Source: Nocardiopsis prasina DSM 43845 (lineage in GTDB: Bacteria; Actinomycetota; Actinomycetes; Streptosporangiales; Streptosporangiaceae). Taken from it: a DNA stretch of 64,000 nt. The stretch lies in assembly GCF_000341265.1 (NCBI RefSeq), contig NZ_ANAE01000127.1:28900-92899 (forward strand). The letters run 5' to 3'. This document shows, one piece after another, positions 41,557-49,343 of the stretch; the first letter of the stretch is position 1, and the number at the start of each line of letters is the position of its first letter. Both the position numbers and the translations under genes were made by a program. The notes under the pieces were generated by a model. That model searched no databases, was not told the origin of the DNA, and saw only the letters and a list, made by a program, of their open reading frames with translations.

Positions 41557-42237
41557 GTGGACCCCACGACGACCGAAGCACTGATCGCTGCCGGAACCGC
41601 ACTGGCCCGCCACGGCCTGGTCGACGCCTTCGGGCACGTCTCGGCCCGGACCCGCGACGGCGGTTGGGCCATGACCCGGGGCGTCCCCCTCGGCGCCCTC
41701 ACCCCCGACGACGTCCGGCCCTTCGACCCCACCGCCGACACCCTCAGCCCCTCCCTGCCCAAGGAGGGATGGATCCACCGCGCCGTCGTCCGCGCACGCC
41801 CCGACGTCGGGGCGATCTGCCGGGCCCAGCCCCCCACCGCGACCGCCCTCGCCTCCGCCGGGGTGCCCGTCGTCCCCCTGCACGGGCAGGGCTCCTTCCT
41901 GGGACCCGCCGTCCCGGTACACGAGGACCCCAGGCTGGTCCGCGACCCCGAGCACGCCGCACGGCTCGCCCACGACCTCGGCCGGGGTCCGGCGGTCCTG
42001 ATGCGCGGGAACGGGGCCGTCACGGTCGGCGCCTCGGTCGCCGAGGCGGTCGCCCTCATGTGGGTGCTGGAACGCTCAGCCCTCATGAACGCCACGGCCT
42101 CCGCCGTCGGAACCGCCCGCCCCCTGGCCGAGGACGAGCAACGGGCCTGGCGCCAGGTGGCGCCGGAGCTGTGCTCGCGCATCTGGCTGTACCTCGCCAA
42201 CGAGGAAACCCCCCAAAGGAGATCCACGCGACCATGA
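41557..42237 (+). CDS. Class II aldolase/adducin family protein lacking zinc histidines
   Basis: GTG 41557 with CAGGAG upstream gives 226 residues. The fold is clear: LVDAFGHVSARTRDGGWAMT, LPKEGWIHRAVVRARPDVG and VLMRGNGAVTVGASVAEAVA. The three zinc ligands of class II aldolases are all changed: the H-x-H pair in AV-H-T-H-P is R89-A-Q91-P, and the third His in N-H-G is Asn152. The Glu of the S-x-x-E motif (Glu70) remains. The protein may use no metal, a different metal, or catalyse decarboxylation or hydration instead of aldol cleavage. Its stop overlaps the dioxygenase start (ATGA). Confidence 0.85.
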   Translation: MDPTTTEALIAAGTALARHGLVDAFGHVSARTRDGGWAMTRGVPLGALTPDDVRPFDPTADTLSPSLPKEGWIHRAVVRARPDVGAICRAQPPTATALASAGVPVVPLHGQGSFLGPAVPVHEDPRLVRDPEHAARLAHDLGRGPAVLMRGNGAVTVGASVAEAVALMWVLERSALMNATASAVGTARPLAEDEQRAWRQVAPELCSRIWLYLANEETPQRRSTRP

Positions 42238-43130
42238 TCGAACTCAAGGACATCGCCTACGTGCGCTCCGGCGCCGCCGACCTTCGCGCCGCCGTCGATT
42301 TCGCCACCGACGTCGTCGGCATGGAGCTGGTCCAGGAACAGGACGGGGTCGCCTACCTGCGGGTGGACCACCGCCACCACTGTCTGGCCTTCGTCGAGGG
42401 GGAGTCCGGGGTGATCAGCTCCGGGTTCACCGTCGCCGACCTCGACGCCCTCGCCGACGCCGAGACCGAGCTGGAGGCAGCCGGTCTGCCCGTGCGGCGC
42501 GGCGGCAAGGAGGGCGCGCGGTCCAGGAGGGTCCACGACTACCTGACCTTCGAGGACCCCTTCGGCAACCGGATCGACCTGGTCGTCGGCCAGACGCACC
42601 TGACCACCCCGGTCGCCTTCTCGCGTCCGGCCGGGATCACCGAGTTCGGGCACATCTGCTTCGACGCCCCCGACATCTACGAGGCCGGACGGTTCTGGAC
42701 CGGCACCTTCAACGCGAGGGTCTCGGACTGGGTGAGTGACGTCGCCTGCCTGATGCGCATCGACCCGGTGCACCACAAGCTGGCGGTCTTCCACGGTGAG
42801 CGCCCCGGGCTGTGCCACATCAACTTCCAGGTGGAGTCCATCGACGACGTCATGCGCTCCTGGAACTTCCTCAAGAGCAAGGGTGTGGAGATCGAGCAGG
42901 GGCCCGGCCGCCACCCGCAGTCCACCGCGATCTTCCTGTACTTCAAGGGGCCGGAGGGCCTCACCTACGAGTACTCCTTCGGCGTGCGGCGCATCCCCGA
43001 GAACGAGGACTGGCAGCCCCGCTGGTTCGACCTCAACGAGCCGGGCGCCATCGACATGTGGCTCGGGGAGAACAAGCGGGTGAGCACCCAGCACCAGGTG
43101 TCGTCGGACAGCATCGCGCTGTCCGACTGA
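42234..43130 (+). CDS. Extradiol ring-cleavage dioxygenase (VOC, type I)
   Basis: The protein has 298 residues of two VOC modules. The second module holds the iron site: His in ITEFGHICFDAPDIYEAG, His in DPVHHKLAVFHG and Glu in LTYEYSFG. The block GLCHINFQVESIDDVMRSWN supports the 2,3-dihydroxybiphenyl/catechol dioxygenase family. It would open an aromatic or heteroaromatic diol next to the hydroxyls, producing a semialdehyde or keto acid for the dehydrogenase and tautomerase across the regulator. It is translationally coupled to the aldolase-like gene. Confidence 0.88.
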   Translation: MIELKDIAYVRSGAADLRAAVDFATDVVGMELVQEQDGVAYLRVDHRHHCLAFVEGESGVISSGFTVADLDALADAETELEAAGLPVRRGGKEGARSRRVHDYLTFEDPFGNRIDLVVGQTHLTTPVAFSRPAGITEFGHICFDAPDIYEAGRFWTGTFNARVSDWVSDVACLMRIDPVHHKLAVFHGERPGLCHINFQVESIDDVMRSWNFLKSKGVEIEQGPGRHPQSTAIFLYFKGPEGLTYEYSFGVRRIPENEDWQPRWFDLNEPGAIDMWLGENKRVSTQHQVSSDSIALSD

Positions 43131-43140
43131 CCCGCCTGAC

Positions 43141-43186
43141 CGGGCGGGAGGAGGGGCAGCCGTACACCGCCCCCGCCTCCCGCCCG
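43141..43186. terminator. Bidirectional terminator hairpin
   Basis: CGGGCGGGAGG (43141-43151) pairs perfectly with CCTCCCGCCCG (43176-43186). A smaller CCCGCC/GGCGGG stem (43131-43148) overlaps it. It separates the convergent dioxygenase and SDR genes. Confidence 0.7.
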
Positions 43187-43194
43187 TTCCGGAC

Positions 43195-43980
43195 TCAGAC
43201 CGACGGGATCTGGCCGCCGTCGACCCTGATGATCGAACCGTTGACGTAGGCGGCCTGCCTGCTGGCGAGGAACGCGGCCACCGCGCCGTACTCCTCCGGG
43301 TCGCCGTAGCGGCCCGCCGGGACCGTGGCCCGACCCTTGGCCTGGGTCTCCTCCAGCGACGTCCCCTCCCGCTCGGCGCGGGCGCGGTCCAGCGACTCCA
43401 CGCGCGGGGTGGCGATCCGTCCCGGGACGATGACGTTGGCGGTCACACCGTGGGCGGCCACCTCGTTGGCGACCGTCTTGGACCAGGAGTGCAGCGAGGC
43501 ACGCAAGGTGTTGGACACGCCCAGGTTCGGGATGGGCGTGATCGGTCCGCCCGACGTGCTGGTGATGATCCGTCCCCAGCCGCGCTCACGCATACCGCCG
43601 ACCACGGCGTCGGTCAGACCGATCACCGGGAGCACCATCGCGGAGTACATGTCCTCCCACAGTGCCGGGTCCTGGCCGAGCGCGGGGGTGGGCGGCGGGC
43701 CGCCGGTGTTGTTGACCAGGATGTCCACCGGGCCCAGTTCGTCGACCACGCGGGTCACGACCTCACCCGCGCGCCCGTGGTCGGCCAGGTCCCACGCGAT
43801 TCCGACAGCGTCCACTCCGTGGGCGCGGCAGGCCGCGACCGTCTCGTCGAGACGCTCCTCGTTGCGGCCGGTCACCGCGACCCGGACCCCTTCGGCGGCC
43901 AGCGCGACGGCCATCGCGCGGCCCAGTCCGGAGCTGGCCGCGGTCACGAGCGCGACCTTCCCAGCGATTCCCAGATCCAT
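43195..43980 (-). CDS. Atypical short-chain dehydrogenase/reductase
   Basis: ATG 43980 follows GAGGAGAAC and gives 261 residues. The cofactor loop is TAASSGLG (13-20), then DILVNNTGGPPP and the C-terminal NGSIIRVDGGQ. The catalytic Y-x-x-x-K is replaced by S156-N-T-L-R160, a substitution seen in a recognised actinobacterial branch of FabG-like SDRs. Ser141 and Ser143 in TSTSGG remain. It may still bind NAD(P) but use different catalysis. It faces the dioxygenase gene and may belong to the same pathway. Confidence 0.88.
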   Translation of the reverse strand: MDLGIAGKVALVTAASSGLGRAMAVALAAEGVRVAVTGRNEERLDETVAACRAHGVDAVGIAWDLADHGRAGEVVTRVVDELGPVDILVNNTGGPPPTPALGQDPALWEDMYSAMVLPVIGLTDAVVGGMRERGWGRIITSTSGGPITPIPNLGVSNTLRASLHSWSKTVANEVAAHGVTANVIVPGRIATPRVESLDRARAEREGTSLEETQAKGRATVPAGRYGDPEEYGAVAAFLASRQAAYVNGSIIRVDGGQIPSV

Positions 43981-44463
43981 TGTTCTCCTCAGACTTCCTA
44001 CGACTGCTGACGGCATCTTGGCAGTACCGGGGAGACCTGGGACACGCGGGGCCTGGTCAGTGGGGGCTGGGGCAGCGTCGAGGGCGGTGGCGGTGGACCC
44101 GGAGTGCCGAGGGGGCTACACAGAGGTGCCCCGTCGCCATTCCCGGCTGATCCGTTCCCGGTGGGCGGCCAGACGCGAGGTGCGGTTCACCGTCAGCGCT
44201 CCCACGAACCGCCGCCCCCGGTGGTAGGAGACCTCCAACCGGGAGCGGTCCGGATCGTGCTCGTGGCCCCGGCTCCGGGGCGCCCCGTCGTGCGTCCCAC
44301 TTCGACACCTCGAAGAACGCCACCCGCCGCTGGTGCTCCATGTCGGGCTGCGGTAACCGCGCGAAGGCCGCCCGGCACCACGCCCGGAAACGGGCGGGCC
44401 GGACGGCCTGACCACGGAGCCCCGCCCTACGGCCCGGAACGGAACCGGGGGCGCGACGGCCCG
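43981..44463. other. Intergenic region with a gene remnant
   Basis: This 483-base gap between two minus-strand genes has no intact gene. It carries a possible 3' remnant of a reductase gene (44116-44260) and otherwise nothing interpretable. Confidence 0.45.
44116..44260 (-). pseudogene. Possible 3' remnant of a ferredoxin-reductase-like gene
   Basis: On the minus strand the last 45 codons read DRSRLEVSYHRGRRFVGALT and end SREWRRGTSV. The YHRGRRFVGALTVNRTSRLAAHR pattern resembles the C-terminal domain of FAD-dependent ferredoxin reductases. Upstream in this frame the sequence loses protein character and no FAD or NAD motif is present, so it looks like a decayed fragment. The assignment is tentative. 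Confidence 0.35.
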
Positions 44464-45513
44464 TCAGCTCTCGTTGGGCACCACGACCGCGCGGCCGCTG
44501 ATGTCGCCCGCCTCCAGCCTCCGGTACGCCTCCAGGGCGTCGTCCATGGAGAACCGCTCGACGTCCGGCCGGATCTGCCCCGCCCGGTACATGTCCACCA
44601 CCTCCCACAGTTCGGCTACCGAACCCCAGTAGGTGTTGGTCAGGTACGACTCGTACGGATTGGTGAAGAACGAGAACTCGTGGGTGCCGCCCGCGATACC
44701 CACGATGCTCACCCGGCCCCCCTGGGCCACGGACGCGGCCGCGGTCGACACGGTCGGCCCCGCGCCGACGAAGTCGAAGACCGCGTCCACGCCCCGGCCC
44801 CCGGTGAGCTCCCTGATCCGCTCCACCTGCGCCTCCCCGGCCTCGACCGTGATCGCTCCGTTGGCCTCCGCCCGGGCGCGGGCCTCCTCCTTGACGTCGG
44901 TGGCGATCACCGTGGCCCCGGTCAGCGCACGCAGGATCTGCACGCCGATCTGCCCGAGCCCGCCCAGGCCGATCACCAGCGCGTACCGGCCCCCGCCGCT
45001 CAGGTGCGGCAGCGCGGCCCTGATCGCGTGGTACGGGGTCAGTCCGGCGTCGGCCAGCGGCGCGGCGGCCACGGGGTCGGCGTCACCCAACGGGATGAGG
45101 TGCCGCTCGGGCACGGTCATGTACTCGGCCATCCCGCCGTCACGGCCCAGACCCACCGCCATGTAGGGCATGGTCGCCACGTTCTCGCAGTAGGTCTCCA
45201 GGCCTGCGGCACATTTGCGGCAGTGCTGGCAGCCGATCGGGCCGTACACGAGGTAGGCCTCGCCCACCCGGACCCGTTTGCTCACCGCGCTGCCGACGGC
45301 CTCCACCCAGCCCGCGTTCTCGTGCCCCAGGACGAACGGCGGCTTCTGCGCGCCCGGCTGCCCCTCCTTGAACAGGCGGTACACGCTGATGTCGGAGTGG
45401 CACGCGCCCGCGCCCGCGACCCGCAGGAGGACCTCCCCGGGGCCTGGTTCGGGGGTGGGGACGTCGGTGAGTGAGGGGAACACCTCGTAGTTCTCGAACA
45501 CCACTGCGCGCAT
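44464..45513 (-). CDS. Zinc-dependent alcohol dehydrogenase (MDR family)
   Basis: ATG 45513 gives 349 residues. Catalytic zinc ligands are in GACHSD and LGHENAG, the structural zinc site is GCQHCRKCAAGLETYC, and the cofactor loop is VIGLGGLGQIGVQI. DVKEEARARA after the fold suggests NAD preference (Asp at the end of the second strand). MDR enzymes interconvert alcohols and aldehydes or ketones. It could supply the aldehyde or alcohol step for the neighbouring catabolic genes, but it is separated from them by a 480-base degenerate region. Confidence 0.94.
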   Translation of the reverse strand: MRAVVFENYEVFPSLTDVPTPEPGPGEVLLRVAGAGACHSDISVYRLFKEGQPGAQKPPFVLGHENAGWVEAVGSAVSKRVRVGEAYLVYGPIGCQHCRKCAAGLETYCENVATMPYMAVGLGRDGGMAEYMTVPERHLIPLGDADPVAAAPLADAGLTPYHAIRAALPHLSGGGRYALVIGLGGLGQIGVQILRALTGATVIATDVKEEARARAEANGAITVEAGEAQVERIRELTGGRGVDAVFDFVGAGPTVSTAAASVAQGGRVSIVGIAGGTHEFSFFTNPYESYLTNTYWGSVAELWEVVDMYRAGQIRPDVERFSMDDALEAYRRLEAGDISGRAVVVPNES

Positions 45514-45747
45514 GTGCGGTCTCCCCCCGCGTGAGGCGCGGCGCCCGTTCGGGGGGCACCGAGGACAGGACACTGTCGTGCCCGGTAGTCCACGCGAAGC
45601 TAACACCGGGCGACCCGCACGTCACCCAAGGGGCGTGCACGGAACCGTCCGCATTGTTTGACCCCGATCCACCGATCCTCCCGGTGAGTTGCGGGAACGC
45701 CCAGGGTCAGTACGGGTGAGAACACAGCGATCCTCAGGGAGGACACC

Positions 45748-46131
45748 ATGTTCGACAGCACCAGGGCCTTCGGCTCCTTCGCGGTTCCCGACACCGAGAC
45801 CGCCCGCGCCTTCTACGGTGACACCCTCGGCCTCGCCGTCAGGGACGTACCCGGCATGGAGGAGTACGGCCTGCTGGAGATCGACCTCGGCAACGACCGC
45901 GCCATCCTCGTCTACCCGAAACCCGACCACCGGCCCGCCGTGTTCACCGTCCTCAACCTGACCGTGGACGACATCGACGCCGCCGTGGACGGCCTGGTCG
46001 ACCGGGGGATCACGATGCTCCGCTACGACGACTTCGACCAGGACGAGAAGGGCGTCGTCCGTGGCGGCACACCACTCGTGGCCTGGTTCACCGACCCGGC
46101 CGGGAACGTCATCGGCCTCATCCAGGAGTAG
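45748..46131 (+). CDS. VOC/glyoxalase family protein
   Basis: The protein has 127 residues with CAGGGAGGAC upstream of ATG 45748. One VOC module pair is visible: GSFAVPDTETARAFYGDTLG, then VVRGGTPLVAWFTDPAGNVIGL, where D-P-A-G-N is the usual VOC end. No obvious full metal set is present (there is a Glu-poor C terminus ending IQE). It is probably a glyoxalase- or bleomycin-resistance-like protein. Function unknown. Confidence 0.88.
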   Translation: MFDSTRAFGSFAVPDTETARAFYGDTLGLAVRDVPGMEEYGLLEIDLGNDRAILVYPKPDHRPAVFTVLNLTVDDIDAAVDGLVDRGITMLRYDDFDQDEKGVVRGGTPLVAWFTDPAGNVIGLIQE

Positions 46132-46182
46132 TCCACGCGCGGGACGGTGCCCGCACCCCGCATGGGGGAGGAACAGCGCCGG

Positions 46183-46188
46183 TAGCAT
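46183..46188 (+). promoter_or_regulatory. -10 box of a leaderless transcript
   Basis: TAGCAT lies seven bases before ATG 46196, the same spacing as at 24092 and 49331. Confidence 0.5.
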
Positions 46189-46195
46189 CGGCCGG

Positions 46196-47437
46196 ATGCC
46201 CTCCCCCCGTATCGACGGTGTCGGCGGACGCCGCGACTTCCGCCGCCTCTGGGCCGGTGCGGCGGTCAGCCAGTTCGGATCGGCCGTCGGCATGGTGGCC
46301 CTGCCCGTCATCGCCGTCGTCGTGTTGGACGTGGCCGCCTGGCAGGTCTCACTCCTGGCCGGGATCACCGCGCTGACCACCGTCCTGGTCGCCTTCCACG
46401 TCGGCCGCGTCGTCGAGCACGCACGCAAACGCCCGGTCATGATCGGCGGCGACCTCCTCCGGGCAGTCACCCTGGCCAGCCTTCCCGCCGCCCACGCGCT
46501 CGGCGCGCTCACCTACACCCACCTGTGCGCGGTCGCGGCCGTCAACGCCGTCTGCGCCATCGCCTTCACCGGCGCGTCGCAGGCCCACCTGAAGTCCCTG
46601 GTCTCACCGTCCGGGCTCATCGACGCCAACAGCCGCCTCGAATCCACACGGTGGCTGGGCATCTCCCTCGGCCCGGCCCTCGCCGGTGCGCTGATCGCCG
46701 CGTTGTCGGCGGTCGGCGCGCTCGCGGCCACCACCGTGGGCTACCTGTTCGGCGCCCTGGCGGTCCGGACCATCCGTGAGCCCGAACCCGCCCCGCCCGC
46801 GCGTCCCGCGCGAGGGGAGGGAGCTTCGCGGCGTGAGGAGCTCTTCGCCGGGCTCGGTTTCGTCTGGGGCCACCCCACCCTGAGACCGATCCTGCTCGGC
46901 TGGGTCCTGTTCGCCGGGGCATCCTCCATGGCGGCCCCGCTGACCGCCGTGTTCTACATGCGCGACCTCGGCTTCAGCGCGTTCGAGTACGGGCTCCTCA
47001 TGGGGGTGCCCTCGCTCGGCGGTCTGCTGGGGGCGCGCCTCGTGCCCCGGCTGGTGCGGAGGCTGGGCGCGTTGCGCACCCTGCGGTGGGCCTCCCTGCT
47101 GCGCGGCCCCTGGTACTTCCTCATCCCCTTCGCGGTTCCCGGTCCGGTGGGCCTGCTGATGTGCGGGACGGGGTTCGGTCTGCTCCTGGTGTTCGCCGCC
47201 GCGGCCAACTCGGCGATGGCCGGGTACCGGCAGCTGGAGACCCCGGACGCCCTGATGTCCCGGGTGGCCACGCTCTGGGCCTTCGCCACGACGGTCTCGC
47301 AGCCGCTGTTCATCCTGGTCGGGGGAGTGGTGGCCAGCCTGGTGGACGCACGGGCGGCGCTCCTGGCCGCCGCGGTGGCGATGGCACTGGCCGGGTTCCT
47401 CCTGCCTCGCGGGGGCCGAGCCGCCAGCCCACCATGA
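46196..47437 (+). CDS. MFS transporter (drug-exporter-like)
   Basis: ATG 46196 gives 413 residues with about twelve hydrophobic helices. The start DFRRLWAGAAVSQFGSAVGM is the signature of the MFS_3/enterobactin-exporter-like branch, with VGRVVEHARKRPVMIGGDLL as the loop motif after helix 2. The central cytoplasmic loop (RPARGEGASRREELFAGLGF) is typical. Proteins of this branch export macrolides, siderophores or other small molecules; the substrate is not predictable. The -10 box directly before the start suggests a leaderless mRNA. Confidence 0.9.
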   Translation: MPSPRIDGVGGRRDFRRLWAGAAVSQFGSAVGMVALPVIAVVVLDVAAWQVSLLAGITALTTVLVAFHVGRVVEHARKRPVMIGGDLLRAVTLASLPAAHALGALTYTHLCAVAAVNAVCAIAFTGASQAHLKSLVSPSGLIDANSRLESTRWLGISLGPALAGALIAALSAVGALAATTVGYLFGALAVRTIREPEPAPPARPARGEGASRREELFAGLGFVWGHPTLRPILLGWVLFAGASSMAAPLTAVFYMRDLGFSAFEYGLLMGVPSLGGLLGARLVPRLVRRLGALRTLRWASLLRGPWYFLIPFAVPGPVGLLMCGTGFGLLLVFAAAANSAMAGYRQLETPDALMSRVATLWAFATTVSQPLFILVGGVVASLVDARAALLAAAVAMALAGFLLPRGGRAASPP

Positions 47438-47474
47438 TCCCTCACAGGCTGGCCGGCGACCCGCGCACGCGTCG

Positions 47475-47493
47475 GCGGGCGCCCACCGCCCGC
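47475..47493. terminator. Terminator hairpin
   Basis: GCGGGCG (47475-47481) and CGCCCGC (47487-47493) form a 7-bp stem with a five-base loop between the convergent MFS and aldo/keto reductase genes. Confidence 0.5.
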
Positions 47494-47599
47494 GCTCCAC
47501 GAACGCCTCAGGGTTCGAGGCATGCCGTAGGCGATCCCTCGCGGGGCGTCCCGACCCCCGCGTTGGTGACCCGCGCCCGTCTGACGCCTCGAACGCCCG

Positions 47600-48595
47600 C
47601 TACTCGACCGGGGCGTACCCGTCGATCGCGGCGAGCTCCTCGGTGGAGAACTCCAGGTTGCCGATGGCGGCCACGTTGTCCTCCAGCTGCGCCACACTGC
47701 TCGCGCCCACCACGGCGGAGGTCACCCGACCGCCGCGCAGCACCCAGGCCAGAGCCATCTGGGCCAGGGTCTGCCCGCGTCGCTCGGCGATGCCGTTCAG
47801 ACCTCTGACCCGGTCCAGAAGGGACTCGGTGATGCCGTCCTTGCTCAGGAACGGGCTTGCCCCGGCGGCCCGCGAACCCTCCGGGACCCCGTTCAGGTAC
47901 CGGTCGGTCAGCAGCCCCTGGGCCAGAGGGGAGTACGCGATCGATCCCGCGCCCACCTCGTCCAGGACGTCCAGCAGCCCGTTCTCGACCCACCGGTTGA
48001 ACATCGAGTACGAGGGCTGGTGGATGAGCATCGGGGTGCCCATCTCACGCAGGATGTGCGCGGCCTCCAGGGTCTGCTCCGGAGAGTAGTTGGAGACCCC
48101 GGCGTACAGGGCCTTGCCCTGCCGTACCGCCGTGTCCAACGCGCCCATGGTCTCCTCCAGGGGCGTGTCCGGATCGGGCCGGTGCGAGTAGAACACGTCC
48201 ACGTGGTCCAGGCCCATCCGCGCCAGGCTCTGGTCCAGGCTGGCCAGGAGGCCCTTGCGTGAACCCCACTCGCCGTACGGGCCCGGCCACATCAGGTGCC
48301 CGGCCTTGGTGGACACGACGAACTCGTGCCGGTACCGGCGCAGGTCCGAGGCGACCACGCGGCCGAAGTTCTCCTCGGCGGAACCGGGCGGCGGACCGTA
48401 GTTGTTGGCCAGGTCGAAGTGGACGACACCCAGGTCGAAGGCGCGCAACAGGATGTCGCGCTGCGTTTCCAGCCCGCGGTCCCCGCCGAAGTTGTGCCAG
48501 AGCCCCAGCGAAAGGGCGGGCAGGCGCAGGCCACTGCGACCACAGCGTCGGTAGGGCATGGTGTCGTAGCGCGTGGGTGCGGCGACGTAGGTCAT
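47600..48595 (-). CDS. Aldo/keto reductase (YghZ/glyceraldehyde-3-phosphate reductase-like)
   Basis: The protein has 331 residues; ATG 48559 (MPYRRCG) is an alternative start. The catalytic tetrad fits: Asp and Tyr in VHFDLANNYGPPPGSAEENFG, Lys in STKAGHLMWPGP, His in YSHRPDPDTPLEE. The NADPH-binding end is VVGASSVAQLEDNVAA. YGPPPGSAEE is characteristic of the YghZ group, which reduces L-glyceraldehyde 3-phosphate and methylglyoxal. Confidence 0.93.
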   Translation of the reverse strand: MTYVAAPTRYDTMPYRRCGRSGLRLPALSLGLWHNFGGDRGLETQRDILLRAFDLGVVHFDLANNYGPPPGSAEENFGRVVASDLRRYRHEFVVSTKAGHLMWPGPYGEWGSRKGLLASLDQSLARMGLDHVDVFYSHRPDPDTPLEETMGALDTAVRQGKALYAGVSNYSPEQTLEAAHILREMGTPMLIHQPSYSMFNRWVENGLLDVLDEVGAGSIAYSPLAQGLLTDRYLNGVPEGSRAAGASPFLSKDGITESLLDRVRGLNGIAERRGQTLAQMALAWVLRGGRVTSAVVGASSVAQLEDNVAAIGNLEFSTEELAAIDGYAPVE

Positions 48596-48829
48596 GGTGG
48601 GTCCCTCATGGCTGGTGGGAAAGGGTCACTCGGCCACATTCTGGCACGTCCGCCTCTCCCGTGACGGTTGTCCACAGCCCCGAGTCGACCGCCGTCGGGT
48701 CCGCCTGGAGGGTCCGTACGGGCCGCTCCGTCGCGGCCGGAAGCAGGACCGGGGAGGCCGATGACTCCCGGGGCCCGGCCTGGTCAGTACGGGTGAAGGA
48801 GAACGACCCGCACACCATCGGAGGAACCC

Positions 48830-49228
48830 GTGAAACGCCCCAACCTGGACAGCATGCTGCTCGCGAGCGCCGACCCGGACCGCCTGCGCGACTGGTACGC
48901 GGCCGTCCTGGACCCCGCCGACAACGACACCATGGACCAGTACCGGGTGCTCCGTTTCGGCACCTTCCACCTGTTGATCGACCAGCGCGACGACATCGGC
49001 GCGAGGACCGCCGACCCCACCCGGGTGATCCTCAACTTCGACGTGGGGGACGCCCGCGCCGTCGCCGCCCTCATGGACGAGCGCGGGACGGAGTGGGTGG
49101 CGCCGCTGGAGGACCGGGACGGCAGCCTCTTCGCCACGGCGAAGGACCCGGACGGCAACTACGTGCAGATCATCCAGATGAGCGAGGAGCACCTCGCCGC
49201 CATGGAACGCGGTGACTTCGGCCAGTGA
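48830..49228 (+). CDS. VOC family protein
   Basis: The protein has 132 residues from ATG 48830, with CGGAGGAAC upstream. VOC pattern: LLASADPDRLRDWYAAVLDP at the start and LFATAKDPDGNYVQIIQM at the end. The gene lies 115 bases before an ECF sigma factor with a SnoaL-like tail, an arrangement in which VOC or cyclase-like proteins often belong to the sigma regulon. Substrate unknown. Confidence 0.87.
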   Translation: MKRPNLDSMLLASADPDRLRDWYAAVLDPADNDTMDQYRVLRFGTFHLLIDQRDDIGARTADPTRVILNFDVGDARAVAALMDERGTEWVAPLEDRDGSLFATAKDPDGNYVQIIQMSEEHLAAMERGDFGQ

Positions 49229-49330
49229 CGATCGGCCCGGGCGCGCCGTCCCGGTGGGCCCGGGCAGTGCCGAGGCGAAGACTTCACAAAGGAACGCCAC
49301 TGGTCAGTGCGTTCTGTCGGGGGTGAGGCG

Positions 49331-49336
49331 TAGCGT
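49331..49336 (+). promoter_or_regulatory. -10 box of a leaderless transcript
   Basis: TAGCGT ends seven bases before GTG 49344. The spacing equals that of the other leaderless starts and supports GTG 49344 over GTG 49335, which overlaps the box. Confidence 0.45.
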
Positions 49337-49343
49337 GACGGCC

